Source of the DNA: CAVPJW01 sp963705525
GTDB lineage: Bacteria > Acidobacteriota > Vicinamibacteria > Vicinamibacterales > CAVPJW01
Length of the DNA stretch: 64,000 nucleotides
Direction of reading: 5' to 3'
NCBI GenBank assembly: GCA_963705525.1
Contig: CAVPJW010000002.1
Coordinates: 806,001-870,000 of the forward strand
Part shown: one piece after another, positions 9,230 to 20,732 of the stretch
How the letters are laid out: the number at the start of each line of letters is the position of its first letter
Position numbering within the stretch: the first letter of the stretch is position 1
Made by a program: the position numbers and the translations under genes
The notes under the pieces: model-generated
What the model saw: only the letters and a program-made list of their open reading frames with translations
The model's database searches: none
What the model was told of the DNA's origin: nothing

Positions 9230-9258
9230 TTGCGGCATCTCAAGCAATCTGTTAGAGT
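9230..9258 (+). promoter_or_regulatory. Sigma-70-type promoter for the BMC shell/aldehyde dehydrogenase genes
   Basis: TTGCGG at 9230-9235 and TAGAGT at 9253-9258 are separated by exactly 17 bases, about 60 bp before the shell protein start. Four of six -35 positions and four of six -10 positions match consensus. No competing start signal is visible in the gap from the divergent lipoprotein gene. Confidence 0.5.
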
Positions 9259-9318
9259 TCCGGGCCTGATGGGCGCTGGCGAATGTAGTCGCTGACTGTC
9301 GATCCGGGAGGCACGTTG

Positions 9319-9594
9319 ATGTCGCTTGAGGCGTTAGGCATGATCGAAACGCGCGGCTTGATTGGATCCATCGAAGCCGCCGACGCCATGGTGAAGGCCG
9401 CCAACGTCGTCCTGGTTGGCAAGGAATACATCGGCGCCGGGTACGTCACCGTTCTCGTGCGGGGTGACGTCGGTGCGGTGAAGGCCGCCACCGACGCGGG
9501 AGCGGCCGCCGCGCGACGTGTCGGCGAGCTCATATCGGTGCATGTCATTCCCAGACCCCACACCGAGGTCGAGAGGATACTTCCCAAACCATAA
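9319..9594 (+). CDS. Bacterial microcompartment hexameric shell protein (BMC-H, PduA/EutM type)
   Basis: Shell protein that self-assembles into hexamers tiling the facets of a protein organelle. The 91 aa sequence is a single canonical BMC domain: 'ALGMIETRGLIGSIEAADAM' at the start, the strand 'KEYIGAGYVTVLVRGDVGAV' in the middle and 'ISVHVIPRPHTEVERILP' at the end. The Ile-Gly-containing loop of the central pore is present. ATG 9319 is chosen because GGAGGC lies seven bases ahead; a TTG codon directly before it is possible but unneeded. The next gene, 36 bp on, is an acylating aldehyde dehydrogenase, a typical lumen enzyme. No pentameric (BMC-P) or trimeric shell gene occurs in the window, so this must be part of a split locus. 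Confidence 0.95.
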   Translation: MSLEALGMIETRGLIGSIEAADAMVKAANVVLVGKEYIGAGYVTVLVRGDVGAVKAATDAGAAAARRVGELISVHVIPRPHTEVERILPKP

Positions 9595-9630
9595 GCGCGC
9601 TCCGAGGCTTTCCAGGATTCTTCTCGCGCG

Positions 9631-11376
9631 ATGGCAGTCGAACAGGTCAGCTCGCTCTCTGACAAAGACCTCGCATCCGTTCAAGAGGCGAGGCGTCTCG
9701 CACAGCTGGCCAAGCGGGCCTACCTCCAGCTCGCCGAGTACACGCAGGAACGGATCGACGCCATCGTCGGCGCAATGGCCGACGTTGCCACGGCGCATGC
9801 CGAGCCGCTCGCGCGCCTTGCGGTCGAAGAGACCGGCTACGGCGTCGTCGCCGACAAGATCCAGAAAAATCTCTTTTCGTCGCGCCGCGTCTATGACTTC
9901 ATCCGTCCGATGAAGACGGTCGGCGTGATTCGCCGGTTTGACGATCGCAAGGTCATCGAGATCGCCGAACCCTTCGGCGTCGTCGCGGCAGTGGTGCCGT
10001 CCACCAATCCCACATCGACGGCAATCTACAAGATTCTGATCGCGCTCAAGGCCAGGTGCAGCATTGTCATGAGCCCGCACCCGGCGGCCGTTCGCTGCAT
10101 TTCCAGAACGGCCGAGCTGCTGAATGACGCTGCGCGGGAGGCGGGCGCGCCCGAAGGCGCGATCAACTGGATGACCAACGTCACGATCGACGGCACGCAG
10201 GAGTTGATGAAGCACCGTGACGTGGCGGTCATCCTCGCCACCGGCGGCATGGGGCTCGTGCGGGCGGCGTACAGCGCGGGCAAGCCCGCTTACGGCGTGG
10301 GACCTGGCAATGCGCCCGCCTACATCGAGCGAACGGCCGATGTGAAGAAGGCGGTTCGCGACATCACGACCGGGAAAACCTTCGACAACGGCGTGCTGTG
10401 TTCGTCGGAAAATTCAGTGGTCGTCGACGAATGCATCGCCGAAGACGTCAAGCAGGAATTCATCGCAAATGGCGCCCACTTCTTGTCGGCCTCGGAGATT
10501 GATGCCGTGGCCAAGATCCTCGTGACGGCCCAGCGGCTGCCGAATCCGGCGCTTGTGGGTAAGGCGGCGACGATCATCGCGGAACGAGCGGGAGTCACCG
10601 TTCCGCCGTCCACACGCGTGCTGATTGCTCCCCTCCAGGGTGTCGGTCGCGACTACCCTCTTTCCATCGAAAAGCTCTGCCCGGTGCTGTCCTTCTACGT
10701 GGTCAAGGACTGGCGCGAGGGCTGCGAGCGATGCAAACAGATCCTGCGATACGGGGGGATGGGTCACACGATGTCCATCCACTCGCGAAACGATCAGGTG
10801 ATCCTGGAGTTTGGCCTCAAGAAACCCGCGTTCCGCATCTGCGTCAACACGCCCACGACGCACGGTTCCATCGGGCTGACGACGGGGCTGGATCCGGCGA
10901 TGACGCTTGGATGTGGAGGCTACGGAGGGAATATCACATCGGACAACATCTCGCCGATGCACCTGCTCAATATCAAGCGTCTCGCCTACGAGATTTCGCC
11001 CGCTGAGACACGTCCGGCCGTCGCGTCGGGCATAGCCAGCGCCGGGACGCCGCTGCCTCGCGTGGACGTCCGACCCACCACAAAGGGGATTTCGGCGGGC
11101 TCGCTTTCTTCGCGTATCGACCAGTTCCTGTCGTCGCGCGGATTTGTTGCGGGTCCGGATGCGGCACCGTTGCCGACGCCCGCGCCGGCTGGGGCGGTGC
11201 GGGCCGCCCCTCCCGATCGTCCCGCCGATTTCGTCTGCGAGGAGGACGTTCGACAGGCGGTGAAGACTGGCCGCCGCATTGCCGTGTCGGAGCGGTCCAT
11301 CGTTACACCCGCGGCCAAGGACCTTGGGGACGCCCACAGGATCTTTGTCCAGGTGGGCTGGTCGAACCTAAGTTAG
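9631..11376 (+). CDS. Acylating (CoA-dependent) aldehyde dehydrogenase with BMC-targeting and EutQ-like C-terminal tail
   Basis: Expected to oxidise a toxic aldehyde to acyl-CoA with NAD+ inside a microcompartment. The 581 aa protein resembles EutE/PduP and the AdhE N-terminal half: 'VPSTNPTSTAIYKILIALKA' (about 116-135), the catalytic segment 'GKTFDNGVLCSSENS' with Cys257, and 'GCGGYGGNITSDNISPMHLL' near 430. Usual EutE/PduP proteins end near residue 470. This one adds about 130 residues: an amphipathic helix 'SLSSRIDQFLSSRGF' (about 491-505) like an encapsulation peptide, a Pro/Ala linker, and 'DVRQAVKTGRRIAVSERSIV' followed by 'TPAAKDLG' (about 537-566), which resembles the N-terminal region of EutQ. 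The substrate cannot be told from sequence. It is cotranscribed with the shell gene. Confidence 0.92.
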   Translation: MAVEQVSSLSDKDLASVQEARRLAQLAKRAYLQLAEYTQERIDAIVGAMADVATAHAEPLARLAVEETGYGVVADKIQKNLFSSRRVYDFIRPMKTVGVIRRFDDRKVIEIAEPFGVVAAVVPSTNPTSTAIYKILIALKARCSIVMSPHPAAVRCISRTAELLNDAAREAGAPEGAINWMTNVTIDGTQELMKHRDVAVILATGGMGLVRAAYSAGKPAYGVGPGNAPAYIERTADVKKAVRDITTGKTFDNGVLCSSENSVVVDECIAEDVKQEFIANGAHFLSASEIDAVAKILVTAQRLPNPALVGKAATIIAERAGVTVPPSTRVLIAPLQGVGRDYPLSIEKLCPVLSFYVVKDWREGCERCKQILRYGGMGHTMSIHSRNDQVILEFGLKKPAFRICVNTPTTHGSIGLTTGLDPAMTLGCGGYGGNITSDNISPMHLLNIKRLAYEISPAETRPAVASGIASAGTPLPRVDVRPTTKGISAGSLSSRIDQFLSSRGFVAGPDAAPLPTPAPAGAVRAAPPDRPADFVCEEDVRQAVKTGRRIAVSERSIVTPAAKDLGDAHRIFVQVGWSNLS

Positions 11377-11417
11377 TGTTTCCGCACCGTTACTGCTGAC
11401 CTGGTTCGACTTACGGT

Positions 11418-11447
11418 TTGACGATAAGGCGCAGGAAATGGTAAGCT
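11418..11447 (+). promoter_or_regulatory. Candidate promoter upstream of the MltD-like gene
   Basis: TTGACG at 11418-11423 is a near-perfect -35 box; TAAGCT at 11442-11447, 18 bases on, is a weak -10. Transcription from about 11454 would give a 143-base leader before the GTG start of the transglycosylase gene. Confidence 0.35.
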
Positions 11448-11453
11448 TGAGCG

Positions 11454-11596
11454 TTCTGGCTCACCCAGCGTCGGCGGACGGAGAACGGCTCGAGGGGCCC
11501 CTTGTCTACGGCCTGCTCGTCGTGCCGTTTTGAACCGGGAGCCCCCATGAGGGGGCGTCCCACGACAGGCCCGGAAGGACCTTCGCGGAGCGCCCA
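11454..11596 (+). other. GC-rich structured leader or small RNA candidate upstream of the MltD-like gene
   Basis: This 143-base stretch holds no convincing ORF. It contains a strong perfect hairpin at 11541-11556 (GCCCCC, loop ATGA, GGGGGC). It also has a longer-range pairing AACGGC (11484-11489) with GCCGTT (11524-11529). No T-run follows the hairpin, so it is not a standard terminator. It may be a structured 5' leader of the downstream gene or a stand-alone RNA. I could not match it to a known riboswitch by eye. Confidence 0.3.
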
Positions 11597-13310
11597 GTGG
11601 AAAGACGTTCCTGGCTGCCGTCGATGGTGGCCGTCAGTTTGTCGGTTGCGTGGGTCGGCTGCGGTTCTGGTCTCAAGGATCAGCCACCCAGTCTGTCGCC
11701 GGAGACTGCTGTTCAGCAGCCGGCGCCTTCGCCTGTTCCTCCTGATCCCCATGACGCACTGATTGCGCTGTCGCAACGCCATTTCGAAGCGGGCGAACGG
11801 GAACTCGAGCTCGGCCACCTCGATCGCGCGCGCACCGAATTCGATACGGCGATTGAAGTCCTGATTACCAGCCCCACCGGCGCCCGGACATCCGATCGGC
11901 TCCGCGACCACTTCGATCGACTGGTCGATCGCATCAGCGCCTATGAAATCTCGGCATTGGCCGAAGGAGACGGGTTCGCTGAAAAACGTTACGAGCCCGC
12001 GTCCATCGACGAGCTCCTGGCAGAATCGACATTTGCTCCTGCGCCCACGCCAGAGGTGGAACAGGTCGTCAAGACGGATCTCGAAGCGGGCGCCCACGAC
12101 ATCGACATTCCTCTGAACAGCCGCGTGCTGTCCTACATCGCCCTCTTCCAGGGCAAGCTGCACGACTGGATTGAAGACGGACTTCAGCGTGGTTCACGCT
12201 ATCTGCCGATGATTCAGAGCGTATTCCGCGCCGAAGGCTTGCCGCTCGATCTGGCCTACGTGCCGCTCGTCGAGAGCGCCTTCAAGCCCAATGCCCTCTC
12301 GCGGGCGAAGGCCAAAGGTGTCTGGCAGTTCATGAAGGGAACGGCGCTCGAGAACGGGCTGCGGCACGACTGGTACATCGATGAGCGTTCGGATCCTGAG
12401 AAGGCCACGGTCGCTGCGGCAAAGTACCTCAAGGCACTCAACGAGCTCTTCGGAGGCGACTGGCACCTCGCGCTGGCGTCGTACAACGGCGGGCCCGGAC
12501 GAGTGCAGCGCGCGATGAAACGGACGGGGTTCGACGACTTCTGGGAGCTGGCGCAGAAACCGAAGCTACCTGCCGAGGGAAACGCGGGAGTACGTGCCGA
12601 TGATTCTGGCGGCCATGATCATCGCTCGCAACCCGGCGCAATACGGGTTCGAATTCGCGATGGCCGAGCCGGTGCCTTTTGAAACCGTCACCGTGGAGCG
12701 CCCGGTGGACCTCCGCCGCGTGGCCGAGTGGACCGGAACTTCGATTAACGAAATCCAGGCGCTCAACCCTGAGTTGAGGCGCTGGACGACTCCCGTGCGC
12801 GACCCGCAATACGAGATCAAAGTGCCGCCGGGTACAGCGGAGACGTTCAAAGATCGTCTGGCCGACGTGAGTCCCGTTGAGCTGACTCACCTCCAGTGGT
12901 ACACCGTGCGATCGGGTGAAACGCTTACCAGCATCGCGCAGCGCCTGCGGGTCAGCCGCGCCGATCTCGCCGAGGCGAACTATCTCTCCACCCGGGCGCG
13001 CGTCAGATCGGGCCAGCGGCTCGTCGTCCCGCGAGCGCCGGCCGCTCTGCTGAGCGCGCGTGCCGGTCAACAGCCGCCGCCGATCGCGCAGGCCGATCCG
13101 ATTCCCGCGGCGCAGTTCAGTAGTCGCAGCGCGCTCGTCAGTGGGAAACCCTCGAAGCTGATTTACCGCGTTCGCCGCGGCGACACGCTGTCGTCGATCG
13201 CGCGACTCTTCAATACCTCGGTCACCTCGCTGAAGGTTTGGAACCGCTTGCGCGGCACGCTCATCACCCCCGGCGATCGGCTGACGATCTTTACGTCCCG
13301 CCACCAGTAA
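11597..13310 (+). CDS. mltD: MltD-like membrane-bound lytic transglycosylase with LysM repeats, interrupted by a one-base insertion
   Basis: Cuts peptidoglycan glycan strands at the inner face of the outer membrane. Translation from GTG 11597 gives a probable lipoprotein signal (Cys near 22), a helical region, and an SLT domain around residues 190-320 with 'VPLVESAFKPNALSRAKAKG', 'VWQFM' and 'ALASYNGGPGRV'. The frame breaks after 'FWELAQKPK'. One base on, the next frame reads 'YLPRETREYVPMILAAMIIA', the conserved MltD continuation, and ends with two LysM repeats ('YTVRSGETLTSIAQRL' and 'YRVRRGDTLSSIARLF'). The total length is one base over a whole frame. The extra base is most likely C12566. 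I read this as an indel in the data; a true pseudogene is the alternative. Confidence 0.82.
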
Positions 13311-13474
13311 GTCTTCACCACCAACGATCGCGGCGCTGGCATCCGTGCGGCTGGAACTGCGACGCCGGCCGATGCACCGACTCACGCTTTCTGCGTACCT
13401 CGGCGCCCCTGATCGGCTCATGAACTAATGCCTGCGCTGAGCCCGCCAGAATCCAACGGATTCGCAGACCCCGT

Positions 13475-15025
13475 TTGGCGGTCGAGGGATTGCAGACGAA
13501 GGCTCGGGTGCTAGCCAGCCTGCGGAGTGCTGCCGTCGTTGGAATAGAAGCGTTTCCCGTGCACGTCGAGGTGGACGTGTCGCTTGGCCTGCCGGTCTTC
13601 AACATGGTCGGGCTTCCCGATGCGAGCGTTCGTGAGAGCCGAGATCGCGTCAGAAGTGCGATCAGAAATTCCGGGTTCGAATTTCCTTCGAATCGGATCA
13701 CCGTCAACCTGGCGCCTGCCGACATCCGAAAGGCGGGCTCTTCCTTCGATCTGCCCATCGCCCTGGGCATACTTGCGGCCTCCGGTGTCATCGGGCGCCG
13801 CGAAATCGACGACGTGGTGTTGCTCGGTGAGCTGTCGCTGGACGGATCGATTCAGGCGATCCGCGGTGCGCTCCCCATCGCGGTTGCGACGCGACAGCGC
13901 GGCACGCCAGCGATTCTGCTGCCCTCGATGAACGCCGCGGAGGCCCGCGTGGTCGGCCGCCTGCGGGTGTTGTCAGTCGATTCGTTGAGCGGCGCCGTTT
14001 CTGCCCTGAACGGACCGATTCCCGGGCCGGAATCACCGGAGCCTTCCGGTCCTGTCGGCGCCATCGTTCCGGATGACACCGATTTCGGAGAGGTCGCGGG
14101 CCAATCCCTCGCCAAGCGCGCGCTCGAAATTGCGGCCGCCGGCGCGCACAACGTCCTGCTGGTTGGTCCACCGGGTGGCGGAAAGACGATGATGGCCCGA
14201 AGGCTGGCTGGCATCCTGCCGCCCATGTCATTCGAGGAAGCTCTGGAGACGAGCTCGGTTCATTCAGTTGCGGGTCTTCTGGCGCCGGGCGCCGGTCTTC
14301 TTGGCACGCGCCCGTTCCGTGCGCCGCATCACACGATTTCTGATGCGGCGCTGATCGGTGGCGGTCCTCTCCCCCGTCCCGGCGAAATCAGCCTGGCGCA
14401 CAACGGCGTCCTGTTCCTGGATGAGATGCCGGAATTCGATCGCCATGCGCTCGAGGCGCTTCGACAGCCTCTGGAAGAGGGGAAGGTGACTGTAGCTCGC
14501 GCCGCGCGGATTGCCGTCTTCCCCGCTCGATTCGTGCTGGTGGCAGCGATGAACCCGTGCGCATGCGGCTTCTTCGGCGACAGCCGGCGCGCGTGTCACT
14601 GCTCTCCCCTACAAATCACGCGGTATCAGGGCCGGCTTTCAGGTCCCTTGCGCGATCGTCTCGATTTGGTCGTGGAGGTGCCCTCGATGCCGATTCGCGC
14701 GCTCACTGACCAGATCCGGAGCGAGGCGTCGCAAGCCATCCGCGAGCGCGTCGTCAAGGCGCGGGAGATTCAGGGAGTGCGCTTCGCCTCGAAGGGCCAT
14801 GGACCTCGGGTCAATGCTGCGATCGAGGGCCGGGCGCTCTGGCGTTTCTGCAGGCCGGACGCGAAGGGGCTCGCCTTGCTGCAGTCGGCCGGCGAGCGGC
14901 TGGGACTGAGCGCACGAGGGTGCGCGCGGGTGCTCAAGGTCGCCCGCACCATCGCAGATCTCTGCCAGTCTTCCACCATTTCTGATGCCCATGTCGCCGA
15001 AGCGTTGCAGTTTCGGCTGCTCTGA
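13475..15025 (+). CDS. comM: YifB/ComM family AAA+ ATPase (Mg-chelatase-like)
   Basis: ComM is a hexameric helicase that promotes branch migration during natural transformation; many non-competent bacteria also keep it. The roughly 516 aa protein has the full family layout: N-terminal ChlI domain ('LPVFNMVGLPDASVRESRDR', about 35-55), Walker A 'LLVGPPGGGKTMMARRLAG' near 228, 'GVLFLDEMPEF' Walker B near 315, a zinc-like 'NPCACGFFGDSRRACHCSP' near 360, and a C-terminal Mg_chelatase_C helical domain. The start is uncertain: TTG 13475 or in-frame GTG 13508, whose product begins 'VLASLRSAAVVGIEAFP' and fits the family better. A comEA gene about 20 kb away makes DNA uptake a reasonable context. Confidence 0.9.
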   Translation: MAVEGLQTKARVLASLRSAAVVGIEAFPVHVEVDVSLGLPVFNMVGLPDASVRESRDRVRSAIRNSGFEFPSNRITVNLAPADIRKAGSSFDLPIALGILAASGVIGRREIDDVVLLGELSLDGSIQAIRGALPIAVATRQRGTPAILLPSMNAAEARVVGRLRVLSVDSLSGAVSALNGPIPGPESPEPSGPVGAIVPDDTDFGEVAGQSLAKRALEIAAAGAHNVLLVGPPGGGKTMMARRLAGILPPMSFEEALETSSVHSVAGLLAPGAGLLGTRPFRAPHHTISDAALIGGGPLPRPGEISLAHNGVLFLDEMPEFDRHALEALRQPLEEGKVTVARAARIAVFPARFVLVAAMNPCACGFFGDSRRACHCSPLQITRYQGRLSGPLRDRLDLVVEVPSMPIRALTDQIRSEASQAIRERVVKAREIQGVRFASKGHGPRVNAAIEGRALWRFCRPDAKGLALLQSAGERLGLSARGCARVLKVARTIADLCQSSTISDAHVAEALQFRLL

Positions 15026-15091
15026 TGAGGCCTCGCGCATTTTTGCCCTGTCTTCGCCGGCCGAGCATAGGACCAGCATAGGACAATTTGG

Positions 15092-15121
15092 TTCACCTGC
15101 GACGGATGCCTGTGATAGAGT
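15092..15121 (+). promoter_or_regulatory. Possible sigma-70 promoter for the M23 peptidase gene
   Basis: TTCACC (15092-15097) and TAGAGT (15116-15121) are 18 bases apart in the 170 bp gap after comM. Matches are modest (four of six in each box). Confidence 0.35.
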
Positions 15122-15195
15122 TTTTCGTTCCGTGCCGGCGCGCGCATCCCGTGCATGCGACGCATACGGTCACCGGCCGAGACACCAACTAGGGA

Positions 15196-16128
15196 ATGCG
15201 TACGCGTTCAAAGAACGTCGCGCCGCGCCGTTACACCTTCGTGATTGGCGATCGAACGACGGGTGTGGTTCGCCGGTTCACGATTCGTCTGAATACGGCC
15301 CTGATCACGGTCGGCACGGTCGTGACGCTCCCCGTCCTGATCGGCCTCGGCGCCCGCTGGAGCGCAACCTCTGAGATCGAGTTCCTGCGAACTAGCCAGG
15401 CCAGCCTCGAGATGGAGAATGCGAGCTATCGCGAGGCGACAGCGGCCCTGACCGGTCAGATTCAATCGCTGCAGACGGCCGTGACCGAGCTCGGTGCGCG
15501 TGCGGCCATCGACCCGGCGGCCGCTCGAGCCATCGAGAAGCTCCCGAGCCTTCTCAAGGGGCGGGCCGTTGGCGGAACGACCGAGTCGCTTCCGCGTCAA
15601 CAGCTCTTCTCCGGCGTGAATTCACTCGAGGACACCTTCGGCGTGCTTCGAGGTCTCCTCGAGGGACTCGAGAGCCGCTTGAGAGTCGTCCGGCGGGATG
15701 TCGAGCGTCGCCAGGCGCTAGCCGCGGCGACCCCTTCCATCTGGCCCGTGTACGGCTGGCTGTCGGGCGGTTATGGACAGCGCGCGGACCCGTTCACGGG
15801 CGAAGTCGGCTTCCACCGCGGCCTCGACATCTCGGCCGACAAGGGACAGCCGGTCTTCGCCACCGCCGATGGAGATGTGGAAACGGCGAGCTATTCAGGC
15901 GACTACGGCAACCTCGTGGTGATCGACCACGGATTCGGTCTTCGCAGCAAGTACGGGCACCTGTCGAGATTTCGCGTCAAGGCTGGCGACACGGTCAAGC
16001 GCGGCGACATTGTGGGCTACGTGGGCTCGACCGGCCGCGCGACGGGATCGCACCTTCACTACGAGGTGCTGGCCAATGGCCAGATCCTGAACCCGCTGCG
16101 TCTTCTCACGGCGCGCGTCGGGCATTGA
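15196..16128 (+). CDS. Membrane-anchored M23 (LytM) metallopeptidase
   Basis: Zinc endopeptidase or regulator acting on peptidoglycan cross-links. The 310 aa protein has a basic N-terminus, a membrane helix (about 33-52), a coiled coil (about 60-110 and 150-175) and a C-terminal M23 domain from about residue 190. The zinc and catalytic residues are visible: 'GFHRGLDIS' (H, D) and 'GSHLHYEV' (HxH). 'YGHLSRFRVKAGDTVKRGDI' supplies the third conserved His region. Because all metal ligands are present it is probably active rather than an EnvC/NlpD-type regulator. It precedes secA by 134 bp and looks independently transcribed. Confidence 0.9.
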   Translation: MRTRSKNVAPRRYTFVIGDRTTGVVRRFTIRLNTALITVGTVVTLPVLIGLGARWSATSEIEFLRTSQASLEMENASYREATAALTGQIQSLQTAVTELGARAAIDPAAARAIEKLPSLLKGRAVGGTTESLPRQQLFSGVNSLEDTFGVLRGLLEGLESRLRVVRRDVERRQALAAATPSIWPVYGWLSGGYGQRADPFTGEVGFHRGLDISADKGQPVFATADGDVETASYSGDYGNLVVIDHGFGLRSKYGHLSRFRVKAGDTVKRGDIVGYVGSTGRATGSHLHYEVLANGQILNPLRLLTARVGH

Positions 16129-16197
16129 GACCGCGCCGACCTCCCGCTTCACCTTCGAAACCTTTCTCCGATCGGCCCTTGTGAGCGTCGTGGATTC

Positions 16198-16226
16198 TTG
16201 ACGCTGGCGGAGTCGTCCGCTAGAAT
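16198..16226 (+). promoter_or_regulatory. Strong sigma-70 promoter of secA
   Basis: TTGACG (16198-16203) and TAGAAT (16221-16226) are exactly 17 bases apart, 36 bp before the secA ATG. Five of six positions match in each box. It is the best -35/-10 pair I found in the window. Confidence 0.75.
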
Positions 16227-16262
16227 CGATCGAATACCCTCGGAAGAATATCCGCAGCGTAC

Positions 16263-19181
<2,919 letters not shown>

Positions 19182-19205
19182 GCGGCCGCTGACAGGAGCA
19201 CCAGG

Positions 19206-20732
19206 ATGGACGTGACGACAGCGACCTCTTCCCTGCTCGGTCGTGAGACAGAGCTCCAGACTGCTCTGACCTTTGACGACGTCCTTCTCGTTCCGCGGCA
19301 CTCGAAGGTGCTGCCCGGCCAGGTCGACGTGTCGTCCCGCCTCACCAATCGGATCCGGCTGAACGTTCCGATCCTGAGCGCCGCCATGGACACCGTGACG
19401 GAGTCGCGACTGGCCATCGCCATGGCACAGCAGGGGGGCATCGGCGTCATCCACAAGAACCTCAGCATCGAAGAGCAGGCGTCGGAAGTCGATCGGGTCA
19501 AGCGCTCTGAGAGCGGCATGATCGTGAACCCGATCACGCTGTCCCCGTCGCACCGCATTCATGAAGCACTCGACCTGATGGAAAAGTACCGGATTTCTGG
19601 CGTCCCGATCACCGAGGATGGCAGCAAGGAAGGGCGCCTCGTCGGAATTCTGACGAACCGCGATCTGCGCTTCGAGAACAACGTCAATCGGCCGATTTCG
19701 GAAGTGATGACGAGGGATCCGCTTATCACGGTACCGATCGGGACGACGCTCGATGAGGCGCGGAAGATTCTGCACGAGCACAAAGTGGAAAAACTCCTGG
19801 TCGTCGATCACGCCTACATGCTGAAGGGCCTGATCACGGTCAAGGACATCCAGAAGGTGACGAAGTATCCGGCGGCGTGCAAGGACAGTCTTGGACGACT
19901 GCGAGTCGGTGCGGCGGTCGGTGTCGGAAAGGACACTCCCGAGCGGGCGGCCGCGCTCGTGGCTGCGCACGTGGACATGCTCGTCGTGGATACCGCGCAC
20001 GGCCACTCGCAGGGTGTGCTGGACGTCGTCCGCTACCTGCGTCGCCAGTACCCCGAGGTGGATCTGGTCGCGGGCAACGTCGCGACGAGTGAAGCGACCG
20101 AAGCTCTTGTGGATCTGGGCGTCGACGCGATCAAGGTGGGCATTGGCGCCGGCTCTATCTGCACGACGCGGATCATCGCCGGCATCGGCGTGCCCATGAT
20201 CACGGCGGTCATGGATTGCTCGCAGGTGGCGTCACGTCACAACGTACCGGTCATTGCGGACGGAGGGATCCGGTTCTCGGGTGATATCACCAAGGCCATC
20301 GCCGTCGGCGCCAGCGCCGTCATGATTGGCAACCTGTTCGCCGGAACGGACGAGAGTCCCGGCGAGATGGTTTTGTACCAGGGGCGGAGCTTCAAGGAAT
20401 ATCGGGGAATGGGATCCATCGGTGCGATGCGCCGCGGGAGCCGCGATCGATACTTTCAGGACGACTTCGATCTCGACGGCGGCGCGTCGGCGAGCGAGAA
20501 GCTGGTACCCGAAGGCATCGAGGGCCGCGTGGCCCACAAGGGCAGCGTCGCGGGAATGATCCACCAGCTCGTGGGAGGTCTTCGAGCCGGTATGGGATAC
20601 TGCGGCTGCCCGAACATTCCCGCGCTGCAGCGCGACGCCCGGCTGATCCGGGTGACACAGGCGGGTGTCCGTGAAAGCCACGTGCACGACGTGGCCATCA
20701 CCAAGGAAGCGCCGAACTATCGGTCCGAGTGA
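19206..20732 (+). CDS. guaB: Inosine-5'-monophosphate dehydrogenase GuaB
   Basis: Oxidises IMP to XMP with NAD+, the committed step of guanine nucleotide synthesis. At 508 aa it matches the bacterial family: 'TFDDVLLVPRHSKVLP' near the start, two CBS domains (about 105-220), the catalytic loop 'GAGSICTTR' with Cys319, the phosphate site 'ADGGIRFSGDITKAIA' and the flap 'RRGSRDRY' near 415. The start ATG has GGAG-like spacing (caggagcaccaggATG). It ends 16 bp inside the convergent tsaE gene. Confidence 0.97.
   Translation: MDVTTATSSLLGRETELQTALTFDDVLLVPRHSKVLPGQVDVSSRLTNRIRLNVPILSAAMDTVTESRLAIAMAQQGGIGVIHKNLSIEEQASEVDRVKRSESGMIVNPITLSPSHRIHEALDLMEKYRISGVPITEDGSKEGRLVGILTNRDLRFENNVNRPISEVMTRDPLITVPIGTTLDEARKILHEHKVEKLLVVDHAYMLKGLITVKDIQKVTKYPAACKDSLGRLRVGAAVGVGKDTPERAAALVAAHVDMLVVDTAHGHSQGVLDVVRYLRRQYPEVDLVAGNVATSEATEALVDLGVDAIKVGIGAGSICTTRIIAGIGVPMITAVMDCSQVASRHNVPVIADGGIRFSGDITKAIAVGASAVMIGNLFAGTDESPGEMVLYQGRSFKEYRGMGSIGAMRRGSRDRYFQDDFDLDGGASASEKLVPEGIEGRVAHKGSVAGMIHQLVGGLRAGMGYCGCPNIPALQRDARLIRVTQAGVRESHVHDVAITKEAPNYRSE

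Noticed and set aside
9215..9290. tRNA-like text 'GGTAGCTCAGTTG' ahead of the BMC genes
   Set aside because: The D-arm-like stretch is not followed by an anticodon arm or T-arm (no GGTTCGA), and no acceptor stem pairs. It overlaps the promoter instead.
11566..11579. SRP RNA-like core 'CAGGCCCGGAAGGA'
   Set aside because: The SRP motif needs the opposite strand AGCAG pairing after the GGAA loop; here it reads ACCTTCG, so the symmetric loop is absent.
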